A DNA stretch of 64,000 nt, from positions 682,001 to 746,000 of the forward strand of contig NC_089178.1 in the NCBI RefSeq assembly GCF_947507565.1, in the 5' to 3' direction. The translations under genes and the position numbers were made by a program. How positions within the stretch are numbered: the stretch's first letter is position 1; every line of letters begins with the position of its first letter. Under the pieces are notes generated by a model. The model was not told the origin of the DNA. It searched no databases and saw nothing but the letters and a program-made list of their open reading frames with translations. Shown piece by piece: positions 21,116 to 33,651 of this stretch. This DNA comes from Oscarella lobularis. Its lineage: Eukaryota > Porifera > Homoscleromorpha > Homosclerophorida > Oscarellidae.

Positions 21116-23047
21116 CTATGCGATTCGTATTTTAGACGCGCTCTCGCCCGTCGGTCTCAAAGCGACGATTCGGCGTTCGCACGTCTTTGGATATCGCAAC
21201 GCCTCGTTCAAGCCGACAAGAAGTCCGTTGAGGCGACGCCGAGTCGCGCGCAGACTCGCTCTCCACAATTCTCCGCCAGAGATCGTTCGCGACGGTCGCG
21301 CTCCGGCCTTCCACTTCAAATTCCAGCCCACGCTGAAGCGAACCGTGCGCTGACGACAGGAAAACGTCACGGTGACGTTGTCCTGATCCGAACAGCGAAT
21401 GGAAACGTTTCGATTGAGAGCAAACCAGATTGGCTGACAGGGTGGCACGTGCTGATGACGTTGAGGCGAATCGCGCCAATGCCATCGTTTCTTTTGCGCA
21501 CCGTCGGAGTCGTACACGGCGCCGCCGAATGGCTCAAGAACCAATCGCGCTACGCCGTTTTCGTGGTAGCAGCAGCCGTGACCGGACGGACTGAAATAGG
21601 CTAATATTTGACCTTCCTTCCTACGGCTGCTGTCGTCATTGGTCTTCTTCTCGTCTTCATTAGCGGACATAAATTCGTCAAAGTCATCACTGCTCAGGCA
21701 GAGTTTTTCATTGTCATCATTGTCGTCATTATGCGGCTTTGGTCCATCCGCCTTGATAACGTAATTGAAGCCGGACTCATAGCTGGCGACGGACACGGCG
21801 ACGTTTCCTGACGGATAGTAGCACTGTCCACTGCCGTCCGGCATGAATAGCAGAAACGGCGTGTCGTCCGCGTAGTATCGTTCCAGCACGCAATCTTTCG
21901 CCATTCTCATGTGATCTTTCATCTCGACGACGTCCGGCTTATCCGACTCGCGCGGTTTCGGTCGCGGCTTGCGCGGCCTGATCGTCCAGCCTTTGTCCAA
22001 GCAACGCTGCGACGAGAGCGCGTACGTGATCGTCTTCATATTCCGGTCATACATGGACGAGTACGGATCTCCTAAGGCTCGTTGGCGAGCGATTTCGTGC
22101 TCTCTCATTTTCGCCTCGAGTTCCCGTTCGCGCAGCTTGGCCATCGCTCGCTCTCGACCCGCCTTTCGTTTTTCCTTGGGACTCAGTTGCCTGTGAAAAC
22201 CGATGCTGCTTGCAGCGCGACCCGATACCTCCGACGACGCTCGATCCCCACCGTCTTTGTCCTTGCTCGAACGCTTTCTGCTCTTCGTCGTCGAAATGTC
22301 GATGAGACTAATTTTTTCGTCCTCGTCGTCGTCATCGTTCAATGTGCGAGCGTGATCTTGCAAAAGGTTCACGCACATTGGACAATAGATGTTCAACTCG
22401 CTTTGGGATTGGTCGGCCAAATTGACGTCACACAGTCGGCACACGACACTAATGCACGCCGGAAGGGAAACGGACGGAGGCACGGTGCTCGGTCGCCGAA
22501 GCGTGTCATTCGACGCCAGCGGCGGCAACTCCGATTCGCGAATGTAACGAAGAATTTCGGGTAAGTCGGCGATTTGACGACGTGACGCGATAGACGAAGT
22601 GGCGGCAACGGCGGCGGCGGCGGATGCTTTAGTGGACGCAATGCTAGAGGGCGGCCTCGCCGACTCGTCGGCAGCGCTACTTTGTGCGGTCGCCTGGCTC
22701 GATGTCGTCACTGTCAGAGCACTGGCAGTCTCCGGCTTTGACGGTGCCGCGACGCCTTCGTCGTCCACGTCGATACCTCGCAGTTTGGTGAGTGCCAGAA
22801 AGTCCGCGATCCAGCTCCACTCTGTTTGGGTTCCTGTGTCGCAAACCGAACTCTCGACTGGCTCCTCCTTCTCGGTTTCCTCGTCCGTGCCCCATTCCGT
22901 TTCGTCGAGCTCGACGTCGACGGAACTTAGCGCCGATTGAGCCGATGATCTGCTTGTCGTTCGAGACGAATTGTCTTCTCGTTTTGAGGGTTCTTCCTTC
23001 TCGTCTTCCGTCGCGCTTCCGGGAAATGATTGTTCGATGTCGCTCAT
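21116..23047 (-). CDS. ERICH6-like protein with FAM194 domain
   Basis: One long exon of 643 codons. The N-terminal third is acidic and low-complexity. A putative zinc ribbon follows (CRLCDVNL...IYCPMC). A charged coiled region comes next (KEKRKAGRERAMAKLRERE). The C-terminal part has repeated tracts like GSGQCYYPSGNVAV and SGHGCCYHENGVARL, the glycine/aromatic beta pattern of the FAM194 domain of glutamate-rich protein 6. Vertebrate ERICH6 is testis/cilium-enriched with poorly known function. Divergent with ccdc180, with 348 bp between starts. The last 40 residues are not recognisable. Confidence 0.65.
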   Translation of the reverse strand: MSDIEQSFPGSATEDEKEEPSKREDNSSRTTSRSSAQSALSSVDVELDETEWGTDEETEKEEPVESSVCDTGTQTEWSWIADFLALTKLRGIDVDDEGVAAPSKPETASALTVTTSSQATAQSSAADESARPPSSIASTKASAAAAVAATSSIASRRQIADLPEILRYIRESELPPLASNDTLRRPSTVPPSVSLPACISVVCRLCDVNLADQSQSELNIYCPMCVNLLQDHARTLNDDDDEDEKISLIDISTTKSRKRSSKDKDGGDRASSEVSGRAASSIGFHRQLSPKEKRKAGRERAMAKLRERELEAKMREHEIARQRALGDPYSSMYDRNMKTITYALSSQRCLDKGWTIRPRKPRPKPRESDKPDVVEMKDHMRMAKDCVLERYYADDTPFLLFMPDGSGQCYYPSGNVAVSVASYESGFNYVIKADGPKPHNDDNDDNEKLCLSSDDFDEFMSANEDEKKTNDDSSRRKEGQILAYFSPSGHGCCYHENGVARLVLEPFGGAVYDSDGAQKKRWHWRDSPQRHQHVPPCQPIWFALNRNVSIRCSDQDNVTVTFSCRQRTVRFSVGWNLKWKAGARPSRTISGGELWRASLRATRRRLNGLLVGLNEALRYPKTCERRIVALRPTGESASKIRIA

Positions 23048-23395
23048 CGCCGATAACAGTCGATTGAGAGCGTGACGCGATCGCTATCGGCAAATGCTCT
23101 GTTTCTCGTCGCTCTTCGCGACCGATCGATGGACGCCCACGATACCTGTTGCTTCAACACGATCTGCGCACGCTCGTTGCTAAGAAGCGACAAAACACGC
23201 GAGCGTGCGTTGACGCGATATGGCGGCCGTCGAAATCAAGCCGTTTCGCATCCAGAAGCCGACGAGCGTGTACAGAAAACTTTTTGAGGCGGAGGTCGAG
23301 TCGAATAAATCGTTCATTTTTGAACGACGCCAATCGCTAGCGCTTTTTAGGTCAGTCTGGTGAAATCGCTAGCGAAAGAGAGACGTCCTCCTCCG
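23048..23395. other. divergent promoter ERICH6-like / ccdc180
   Basis: The 348-bp spacer between two divergent start codons has no coding exon and no CACGTG. It includes GTTGCTAAGAAGCGAC (23176-23191), an RFX X-box-like inverted pair with a 4-bp spacer, one longer than usual. Possible noncoding 5' exons cannot be excluded. Confidence 0.4.
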
Positions 23396-26300
23396 ATGCG
23401 CATATCTAAGAAAGCTCTTCCGCTGATTCGACCGCTGGCGGAGGAGACGGCCGCGAAGCACGGAATGTTGACGTCGAAACAGAGAGAATGGACGCGGGCA
23501 TTGCCGAACGACGGGAGAACGGGCAACCCTACAACAAAGTGAGCCAACGAAATTTCCTTTTTATTAGCTGAGGGGAACTGGGGTTTGGCCAGAGGTGACC
23601 GTAGTATATCAGCCTTCCGCTGTGACCGAAACACCAATCAAACCAACCAGAACCAGACAATTTTTTTTATAGAAAAGAAAAGACCTTAGATTACGAAGAG
23701 AGGGTTGACGTCGAGGAAGAAGTGAGGGGATTACCTGATATTGTGAGGCCTTCGTCGAAGGGAACAGACATCGTTTCGAGGATCGAAAGAAGTCGAAAAG
23801 AAAGGTATTCCAGAAAATGTGCGTGCCAGCGCGCAATATTTCAAGTACCTGTGCATTGCAGACACGACAGCTCTGTCAACGATTTGCACTCGGAACTAAG
23901 CAGTTTGAGTTTGGTACGACGCACGTGAAATCAAGACATGCCTGTTTGCAATGCGTCACGTCACTTTATTTATTTACTTAGGAGTTTGAGTCCAGAATTA
24001 GTGAAATAGCAACTCGACTAAAGGACCAGCTTAGTGCGTTTGACACTGGTACTGTATGACGCGCATAGAGATTTTGAGAACGTATCCATCACGTATCGCT
24101 TCTTTTAGACGTTGACGAAATTTTTAGTAGAATCGAGTCAGACGAGGTTTTTAAAAGAAGGAATGTGTCATCGCACTTTTTTTGAGTTTTGACGTGCAGG
24201 CTTTGGTTGCGTATTCACTTGATGAGCTAAGTAGATTGTGGGACGAAGTGAGCACTCAATACGGCAGATGTCAGGCTGCGATTTTGGACTTTGACGACGC
24301 TTTAGAACTGCTCGAACAAGATCGAACAGAAATGGTAAATTGAAGGAGAAATAATTGAAGGAGAAATTTACTATCAAAAAATCCTTTTCTTCTTTAGATT
24401 AGCGACGTTTTCAAATATTACAGTGCACATTTTGAGTCTATAGCGCATTTGGATCCTTCAGACGTGATTCGGTTTGTAGCAAGCGAAGCTCAGGTACGAG
24501 TGGACATATGCAGACGCTCTCTCTATTTACTCTACTGAGCACAGTTGATTAATTCTTCTATATTATCAAACCGACGAACATACGCCAATATGATTGGGGC
24601 TCTTCTGGCCGGCAAGAAAGACAAAGTCGCTTGTTATATATATAATTAACTTTTCTTGATAGCTAACGTTGAACGCGAGCGACGTCATCATGATTGGTGG
24701 CTGAATCGATTGACCGATTGGAAAGTATTGAATTGCGAAGCGGCGCAACGAGCCTTTGGGTGCGGCTATGGGGACACAATACTTTTTTCAATAATTGATT
24801 TCGTCTTTTTTAGGGATTTCATGAACAGTTCGGCAATTCTGAGTCCACCTGAGATCAATAAACTGATCAGTTTCATGACAGCTGAACAGCAGGCAGTAAA
24901 TCAACGTCGTCTCGACTTATTGAATCAGTTTGGGTACGTATAGTTTTTTGTTTGAGAGAAGTTAAGTGACCGTCGTATGTAGCGCACTTCAGCCGCCTCG
25001 TGGCACCAAAACTGCTATTTACGAATGGAATTCGACAATGAAAACTCTTCTAGAAGAACTTGGTTTCTGCTACCAGAAAAACGACTTGCTCTGTCTGTCA
25101 GCAGTTATTTTTCTTTTATAGACGTGATGCATAAACGATACCTTGGCTTGTTGGAGGACCATCAAGCAGTAATCAATAATCAATGCGTAGAAGAAATGGA
25201 ACGATGCAAGGTAAGAAATCTCGTATTTATATTCTACGTACATAGATGTAATGAATCTCCTGTAGACTGCTTTGATTGAAACTGGCGTGTGCAACGAACA
25301 TACCGTATACGAAGTGATCAATCAAGGATTCTTGCCTATGGTGGAGGAACGGCAGAGGCAGTCAGAAATTATGATGGAAGATATCAAAGTTGGAAGGGGT
25401 TATTTAGTCATTTGCTTGATCCTGACGTCTTGTGCGTAGAAATCTCTGAATTCCTTGATAGCCGTTCAGGCAGGCCAAGTGCAATTGCTTTTCCAGTTCG
25501 GACAGGGTGCTGCTCATCTGTGGGACGAGCATCAGACGACGATTCGCGAACAAGCGAAAGCCGTTCAGGCGGAGATGACGCGCTGTCGCGAAGTGCACGA
25601 CTCAAAATGTCAGCACATGGAAGTGCAATTGGACGTGGTAATGGACAAAATGCGGCAAGACGGTACCGAAGAAGTGAGAATGAGAAACTGAAATTCTGAG
25701 TTAATCTAAACTTTCTCGGTTCCAGGCATTAGACGAAAGCTTGAGGCAGGCTTTATCTATGTTAGACACAATTAAGGACAGGTAACTGAGTTTGTTATCC
25801 GTTTGCATTCTTTTCATTGACAGGGCTTAATTTTGTAGCTATGGACAATTTCACAATGAAATGGTAGCCAAAGCTCAAGGCTATCCTTCAATGATTCAAG
25901 CGGCTTTGGTTGGCTATGATGACGGCGTTCTCAAGTATTTTTCCGTTGATCGGAAACCGGTAAGTTTCAGGTATCACGAAGCTGTCTACAGACGAATTGT
26001 GTGGTGTTTTTAGGCTAAGGTGAAACGAAAGGGAAAGACAAGACTAAAAGGTGTGCAGGAAGTTTTTCATTCGCTTAGCTTTCGTGCTATCAAGTTAATT
26101 ATTTATAGATGGCCGACAGACGAGTTTAACAACGCATCTGTCTCACTCAGGACGGGTCGGAGGAGAAACCTATTGCGCCGGCTTACACGTATTGTCATGG
26201 TTTGTTTCTTTTTAGGAAACGGCTCTTCCTCCGCAGGAAATTGTGTCTCTTCCTAATGGGACGACGTTCTACGTTCTCACCGAGCCCGCTGAGCACGGAG

Positions 26301-29300
26301 TTGCGTCTTCAAATAGTTTCTTTATGACTGAAAATGAAGAAGGTAGTCAGTATAGTTTTCACGACTCTAGCTCTCGTGATTTTCTATGCAGATGCCGGAT
26401 CGGCGACGAGATACGTGTGGACGGACGGAATTTTCATTTCCGAAAGTCTCTTTTCTGACGTCAGAAAAGGGTGAAATAGAGACGCTCTCATTGGACTGCG
26501 CATTGTAACGCGCTTATTTTGCAGAATGCGAAACCGATTCTTGGAGCATCTCGAAGAGTGGAAAGAGACAGCTATGGAAGAAGCAAGATCGTTTGTTTCC
26601 GTGAAGGTTAGAAAAAGCTATTCGAGCTGGCCTAACTGTACTTTTCTGCATGATGCAGAAGGAAGAGTTAAAAGGAGAAATGGACTTGCGACTTCACCTG
26701 CATCAACCTCGAGCTGGAAGAGCGGAAATGGACGTCCGTAACGTAAGAGCTGGTGAGAAGCGATGCGCTCTAAAAGAACTTTGATGGTCGAAATATTGAC
26801 ACTCTAATCTTCGGCAGGCGAGCTGGTATCTCATCGGTCTAGATTGCGGCAGCACGTGCAAGGAATCGTAGCGACGCTAAACGAAAAGAAGAGCGCCTGC
26901 TCTAGTCTTGCTAGCACAGAAGAATCGAGGGTGAATTAATTGCACCGATTTGTCAAAATCAAAAAGAAGTTTACTTTGTGCGGTCTACCAGATTCAAGAA
27001 TTTCGAGAAAATCTTGAGCGTATGCTCGAAAATATCCAGGCTGCAGAAAAAACTACAGAGTGCGTTGGTCTCCGATTAGTCTTTTGTGAGGGCAATTTTT
27101 GTGTATATAGGCTTGTGGCATTTTTCAAGCAAGCGAACGATACCTTGAAGTCGGTACGAAGTGGCCTTCTCCACTCTTACGTAACGTTTTATTAAACGTC
27201 TTTGTGTGTGTGTGTAGAGGGTATCTTCTGTTCTGTCGACGTCAAATGAATTTCGAAGTCAACTGAAGGTCGTGTTGAATGGCTTGCGTATTTCGAATGA
27301 CAGTTTTCGGAAATCTCTCAAGTTAGTTTTGGATTGGTTCATGTTAGTCGTTACCTATCTCTTCCCATGCAGATTGTTCTCGAGTGGAGGCAATTTTTGT
27401 CCGGACGAAGCCGAAGAATTCGAGCAGAAACTAGATAAATTAAGTCGGCGAGTTGACAGCGTCGAACGATCGCTCCTCGTCGACCTCGAGTCCGTTGAGA
27501 GAAAGGCATGCGATAAGTACGCCGACTCATTTCGCAAATGGGAAGAAAAGTAAGGCGCAAAACGATTTTGCAGAAGACTGCGCTCACGAACGAAATATTA
27601 GATATCGTCATCATCTTTTTGATTTGGGTTTCGTCGAAAAAGTCCAACGGTCGCTCACGACTACGCAAGTGAAGATAAAGACAGCGGTACGAAGAAAGAA
27701 GTGCTGATGCACGGCCTCGCGGTAGTGTGTTGGGCAATATAGGTTGCTGCCAGTAATTCGCAGGCAAAGGGCCTTGACGAAGAAATAGCGGTGATCGAGA
27801 GACGCTGCGATGCGGTAGAGCATCCTAACCCAGATAAAGAGGTTACGAGCAAGCACTTTGCGTTTTTATTTTGAATCTTTGTTATATAGCAAATAAGCGC
27901 CAAGGAACTGCTCGATTCTGTTCCGACTGTCTTCGCTATGTGCCGAGATAGAATGAAGTACTTGGAGTGCAAGCACGTCGCCGCAAAGCGCTCGGTTACC
28001 GTCAACATTCTCGTCACTTTCGACGATACGCCTTCGACCGGTGGCGCAGCTGAACCCACGACTCCCAGGCGGGCGAGTCGGGCGGCGAGCCGAGCGTCGA
28101 CTTCTACTCTTCCCCAAGATCCACTTTCGGCTATTGATCTGACGAGAAACATACTAAAGTATCGTGATACGGAGATTACCGACTTCTTATATGTATCTCT
28201 TAATAATCAAAGGCAATCTTCTCAACTGAAGGAATCGCAGCTTCAAAGCGGTAACGAGACCAATTCATTGACAGGTATTGCTTGTTGATCGTTCTTTTAG
28301 CGTTTGCACTTTAGTCTGTTCGTTCGTCTCTAGTTATGCCCCGTCCTCCGCCACCCAACGATCTTAGTGCCAAGGTTGTCTGGCGCGACAGATGTCAGTG
28401 CAATTAATTATTTTTTGGCTTATTTCTCTTTTTTGCAGATGGTCTCAAGAAGTTTGCCTGGGGAGATGGAAAAGTCAAAGAGCAACAGAAGCAATTCCAG
28501 GTATACAACTACGAACAATAACAATCACTTAAGTCTTCTTGCGTTGCGCGTTCATCTCTTTAGTCGCAGCCGCACATCGAAAGGAGGACCGCTTTCGGTG
28601 AAAAAAGCCGAGAAGAAAATCGAGAATTTTGGCGGCACCGACGGAGACGATCTCGAGTAGGCAAAGAAAAACTACTGAGTTACCTTCGCGATCTGGATGC
28701 ATTTATTTCCTCGCGACGTAGGAATTTTCTGCCTCAAATTCGTTCTATACTTATCGACGTGCGAGTTCGACTGTTTTCCAAATGCGAGGTACGCGGCGAG
28801 CGCGTGCGAATGAACCTTTTGCGTCTCGCACTCACGGAAGGGCGTTTAGATCTATTACAAACAGAAAGGGTATCGTGCTTTGACTAGACCCGAACTCATT
28901 CACGATACAGTGGAGCAGTGTACCGAAGCGTTGAGCGCGCGGCTGCAGTCGTATAGACAGCAGGCCGAAGACTATCGAAAGTCTTGCATCGAAGGTGTAT
29001 ACAGATACATACATACATACATACATACATACACATATAGAAGAGGTAGTCAAACGCATCTCTTTGCAGAGTTTCGCGATCAACTTGACGTCTTGTCCGG
29101 CTTACTTTTGCGCATTGTTCCCGCTCTGTTCAGAGAATTCCTTCTCTCGAAACTCAGTTCCATGCAGGAGTCGTGGACGGGTTTAGTGGAGAAAGCGACC
29201 GAGGAGCTGCGAGAATTGGAGGAAGAACGACAGGAACACGAACGCGAATTGCGACCAACGCTGGGTCATCCGAACAATGCCGGCCAGTTGGTGAGTCTGC

Positions 29301-30155
29301 AGGCAAAAGAAACAGAACGTCTAGAAAAAGCGAGAAGATTGATCGAGTTTCGTCACACCGAAATCCAGGCGAGAGAAACCAAAGAAAAACTCAATAACGC
29401 GTGCTCTATAAAATATAAAATACTGCAGATTCGGCTGGAGGAATTAGGTCGCGACTTTCTCGCCGACCTATCCGATCTCGCAAAGTCGTCTCTGTTTCTT
29501 TTCGACGTTTCAGTCGCTAGTCGCGACGTACAAGTCGTCAGTATGTCGTCCTTATTGATTGGCAGTGTGTGTTATTAGGACGCTCTTCCGTTTTAGCGAC
29601 GAGCGTTAAGAAGCGATCGACTAAAGAGTTGATAAGAGAGACTCAAGCCACCCAAGAGGATCAAGACGGAGACGGTAGGCCGGACGCGCCAAACTGTTTG
29701 TCGCCTACGCGTCTCGTTGCGTAGACTCAGCTGGAATTCAATATTTGTCTAAACCAGGCAGCTGGCCTGAATTACCCGTGGAAGGTTTTCCAGGCGACCG
29801 CAAAACGTCGTCAGCGAAGAAAAGTATGACGAATGAGAGACGCTGCATGATTACGTTTCTATGTCTTTGTTTGTAGCGACGCCAAAGTTCATTAAGACTC
29901 GCAAATCGACACCTTTTCACGAGTCGGTTATTAAAGAGCGAGACAGCGTTTATGATGTAAGCTAAATTTAGAGCGGAGAAACCGCAGAAGAGAAAAAGAG
30001 AAGTGAACGGTTTCTGTTTGTTACAGGACTACCTGTCTGAGTTGAAAGCTTTGTTCGCTGAAGCCGAGAATTGGAAGGCGCGATCGCTCGAATTGAAACA
30101 GTCGTGGTCTGATACGTGGAGCAAAGCCGTTGCTGGCATTACTGGACTGTACTGA
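23396..30155 (+). CDS. ccdc180: coiled-coil protein CCDC180
   Basis: About 30 small exons encode a long, mostly alpha-helical coiled-coil protein. The start at 23396 (MRISKKALPLI) joins 23537 to 23673. N-terminal helices (SRISEIATRLKDQL, CQAAILDFDDALELLEQDR, WWLNRLTDWKVLN) match the DUF4455 region. The C-terminal part (ELIHDTVEQCTEALSARLQ, SYRQQAEDYRKSC, ELRPTLGHPNN) matches DUF4456 of CCDC180. It ends WSKAVAGITGLY. One intron (24612-24662) uses a GC donor. An ACAT microsatellite lies in the intron after about 28994. CCDC180 is a poorly studied cilium/sperm-associated protein. Individual middle exons (25.3-27.9 kb) are less certain than the ends. Confidence 0.8.
29005..29034. repeat. ACAT microsatellite in ccdc180 intron
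   Basis: About seven tandem ATAC/ACAT tetranucleotides directly after a splice donor. Likely length-polymorphic. Confidence 0.85.
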
Positions 30156-30259
30156 ATCCGTAAGCGGTTCTCTTATTGAGAAAAAGGAAATTTATTATTT
30201 GCATAAAACTGAGCGAGGTGAACAGGTTCAAATGTGTATGTACATGGCAAATAACTGTT

Positions 30260-31119
30260 CTACGCTACTGGAGGTTCCAATTTAGTTAAACTGGGTTGCA
30301 TTGCTTCTTCGAGGTGTTTCTTTTGACGGTAGATCTCGTGAGGAGTTGCATCGAGATGGGCTTCCATCCAGGACGATTTTTCGTTGCACAGCGCTGCTGT
30401 TTTGGACTGATAGAGAAAACAGAGTGAGAAGAATAGAGCTTTGAGGGTTAATAAAAATACCTACCTTATCTTCCTTATTCCATTTTCCTGCTATTCTGTC
30501 AGCATTTGACAAAATGCCACGAATACCCTGAATAGCGTCCTTCAAGGAGTCTCTTGCCTCTGAAGAAAAAATGACGTCACAAACAGTGACCCGGCTATGG
30601 CTTTGCTACAAGTCAAAGCACCTACTAGTAGTTGGCACAAGCCCCTACTTTCCCTCCCTACCCCTATTTACGTCATTGCTAAGGAAAATCTCCACACCAG
30701 TCTGATCCAAAAAGTCAACGATATCCTGTTGGTCGTAGCGAGCCGCCACGTCTTTCGCCGTCTCGCCTCGACGATTTCGAATCGACATGTCGGCTCCGGA
30801 TTGTACAAGTGACGTCACGCAATGAAGATGACCCCAAATCGCCGCCCGATGCAAACTGGTGTATCCTAGAACAGCGGATAGGTTCGCATTATCTCTTGGA
30901 TCGTTTATCCAAACGTTTCGAACCCGATGCACTGCTCCAGTTGACGTCTACACCTCGATCGAAGATTTCGTGGAGGCATTCGAATCGTCCGAGGACTGCT
31001 GCGACGTCGAGCGCGTTCTTGTGCTCCTCGTCGCACGATAACGGATCGTCTCCCCGATCGAGGCACTCTCGCATGCCGTCCAAGTCTCCTCGAGCGACGA
31101 AATCGACAAGCGACGCCAT
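30260..31119 (-). CDS. ankrd45: ankyrin repeat protein ANKRD45
   Basis: Exons 31119-30924, 30866-30698, 30559-30465 and 30407-30260, about 202 residues. Three ankyrin-type repeats: ARGDLDGMRECLDRG, NALDVAAVLGRFECL and YTSLHRAAIWGHLHCVTSL. The C-terminal helical part (GIRGILSNADRIAGKWNKED, then NEKSSWMEAHLDAT and QKKHLEEAMQPSLTKL) is diagnostic of ANKRD45. Vertebrate ANKRD45 is associated with motile cilia and spindles. The start codon lies 41 bp from that of tmem115 on the other strand. Confidence 0.88.
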
Positions 31120-31125
31120 AGCAAC
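31112..31125 (-). promoter_or_regulatory. RFX X-box-like motif at ankrd45 start
   Basis: Minus strand GTTGCTATGGCGTC fits RYYNYYNNRRNRAC with one mismatch and overlaps the ankrd45 ATG. RFX factors control ciliary genes, which suits the gene, but the coding position makes chance likely. Confidence 0.25.
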
Positions 31126-31160
31126 AGGTATATTGATACCAATCAGTCTGCTGACCGGAA
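31120..31160. promoter_or_regulatory. minimal bidirectional spacer ankrd45/tmem115
   Basis: Only 41 bp separate two divergent ATGs. The spacer contains a CCAAT box (about 31139-31143, in ACCAATCAG). The core promoters must overlap the genes or the 5' UTRs must overlap. Confidence 0.55.
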
Positions 31161-33020
31161 ATGAGTCAAAAGGCAGCGAACTTCGTTTCGTTGATACAGG
31201 TAGCGAAACAGACGACACCCAGTCAATTAATCGCATCGTTTCTCAGTCGACGGCGCTTCAAGCGATAGGGCGGGCCTCCTTAGCGGTGCGCGGCATTTCC
31301 GTCGCTCTCCTCGTCTTCTACGCGCTCTCCTTTATTCCGGGTTTCGCAAACGCAATGTCGGTCAATCCCGGCACGTAAGAACAACGATCCGTCGATCGCG
31401 AGATAAAGGACAATCCTCGCAGATCGTACCCTCCCCACTTTCGAATATGGAGCTTCACCGCGGCGGGTTTCCTCGAGACGCACTGGTGGAACGTAAGCCA
31501 TTAGAAGTAGGGGGGGCCCCCCAAAAAAGAGGAACTCTCCGCAAAAAAGCGACGCGGGAGGTCCGGGCTACCCATAAATCAAATCGAAGTTGTTCTCCAC
31601 GATGAGTCATATTTCGAACGAGCCCCCTAATTGATCGATCGATCGTGCCGTCGTCATGGATGCCGGTAAACTTGGCAGGTACTCGTTGACATCATTGTCA
31701 CCATTATGGCTGCCCAAATGCTCGAGCCTCTGTGGACGTCGAGAGAATTCCTAGTACGTGGCGAGTTGGAGGTTTGATGATTCGACGTTATTGCCGTCTC
31801 CACTCTCCCGTCGCCAGAAATTCATTATGATCGCGAACGCCGGTGCGTCTGTTCTCACCGCGCTCTTTTTCGTCGTTCTCTACATCGTCACGCGCAGCGA
31901 CCGTCTATTGTACGTTTCACTACTCTTTCGACTTTTTTTTCCCTCTCCTCTATTTTCTGTTTATGCGCGCAGGTTCAGCTCGTTTCACGGATACCTCGGC
32001 GTCGTTGCCGGTTTTCTCGTCGCCTGCAAGCAAGCCATGCCGGACTATTTGCTAGGCACGGCGTCCTTGATTAAGATTAAGATTCAGGTGAGAGAAAGGA
32101 GAGAGTGCAAAAAAGCGAGGGCCACGCGAAGTGGTTTATTGCAGTTATTGCCCTTGCTGTTCTTTCTGGTCTTCGTCGCATTTGCCATGTGCGGACTGAC
32201 GTCATTGGCGAGTCCGAGTTTGATTGGTTCGGGCGTTTGGGTTTCGTGGATCTATCTACGTTTCTATCAGCCGCACAAGGGCGTGAAAGGCGATCTAAGC
32301 GATCCGTTTGCCTTCGCCACGTTCTTTCCGGAGCAAATGCAGTACGGAGGGGGGGAAAAAGGGGTGTCTGTCTATACGTATTTGCGTCTTCTGATTGCTT
32401 GATTGTAATTGGACCGTGCGCAGGCCTTGCGTGCAAGTGATCGCCAATCCCGTCTACAATGCTTTGATCGCGTTGAAGCTGTGTCCCAAGAGAGTTCGCA
32501 CCGTCAACGTCGACTCCTTATCGTCGGTGACGATCAGCCTGCCCGGAATGGATAAAGCAGACGCAGACAGACGCCGGTAGGTCAAGAGATAACGTGCATG
32601 GCGGACTCGCGGGAAACGTTCTAGTTTTTTTCTGAGAGGGCATTCGCGATTAGCTTAAAAGGGGCCTATAACATCGCTACTTCCTCCTACGATAGAAATT
32701 CCGGCGCCGTCATTAGATTCTCTATTCGGTTTTTATTTGACAGGCAAAAGGCGTTGAAAGCGCTCGACGAGCGATTAAGCAAAGCGGAACCGCAGGCCAG
32801 CTGGCCTTCGATGAGCGACGATGGGGACGCGACGGCGGCGACGGCGGCTTCGGCAACGACAACAACGACGACACCGTCAATAGCTAATCAATCAAACGAC
32901 GCGCTCCCGCCGACGACGACGGATACGCAAACGGCAACGACGGTGGTGGCGGCGGCGAGTTCGCCGCCTTTTCAGTCAGAGGAAAGCAATCAGGTTATAG
33001 ATTCGCCAAGCAACGAATGA
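31161..33020 (+). CDS. tmem115: Golgi rhomboid-like protein TMEM115
   Basis: Nine exons: 31161-31199, 31247-31374, 31423-31492, 31679-31753, 31818-31909, 31973-32087, 32145-32341, 32424-32576 and 32744-33020. Multi-pass membrane protein of the Golgi involved in retrograde Golgi-to-ER traffic; a rhomboid-fold pseudoprotease. Diagnostic stretches: PPHFRIWSFTAAGFLETHWW, AAQMLEPLWTSREFL, FSSFHGYLGVVAGFLVACKQ, GVWVSWIYLRFYQ and SDPFAFATFFPE, then the cytosolic VTISLPGMDKADADRRR and ALKALDERLSKAE. The C-terminal tail is rich in Ala/Thr. Start 31161 was chosen because MSQKAANFVSLIQ splices in phase to STALQAIGRAS. Confidence 0.93.
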
Positions 33021-33651
33021 CGCCGTCGTCGTCGTCGCCGTTACCAAGTAGGAAAAAAATGCCAGGGTAGAATAAGAAATGTCGTTGGACATGATGTAGG
33101 CATACGCGTTACTTGATTGTTATTTGATTAGGACTTGTGGGATAGTGGGGGGCCCCAAAACGCGTTTATTTAAATAGTGCATTCTTGTGGGATGCGTTGC
33201 TCGTTTACCTCCTGCCTGTTTCGACGATCTGCGTTCGCCGTAATGACTGACGTTTGCGGGGCGTGGACAATCGGGTTAGTTCTAGACGGTCATTGGAACG
33301 TAAGATGATAGAGCAAGATTGGGCCAATCAGTTATAAGTCCCACCCTTCCTGTTGTTGCGATTTGAAGTGAAGAAACGATTCGCTTTCGTTTTTGGGGGG
33401 CAGAGAGCGTACACTATCTAATAGCCATAGCTAGTAGGGCAAATGTGCACCTATGGCTACTTCCAGGCAGACCACACTGAATCGTCAATCAGCGTGTCTG
33501 TCGAGAGCCTAATAGGTCATCAATCCGCAGAAACGACCTTAATAAATGCCGCCCCCACGGCCAAGTGCGGTCGCATCGCAGCGCGTAAAGACCACGAGTT
33601 CATCACAGGAAGCGCAGTTGCACCCCAGACGTCTACCGTTCTCGTTCCGCT
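33021..33651. other. intergenic upstream of the homeobox gene
   Basis: 631 bp with no convincing exon. It contains a GGGGGGCCCC palindrome-like tract (about 33148) and a TTATAAGT TATA-like element (33333). Probably the tmem115 3' UTR and the homeobox promoter. Confidence 0.4.
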
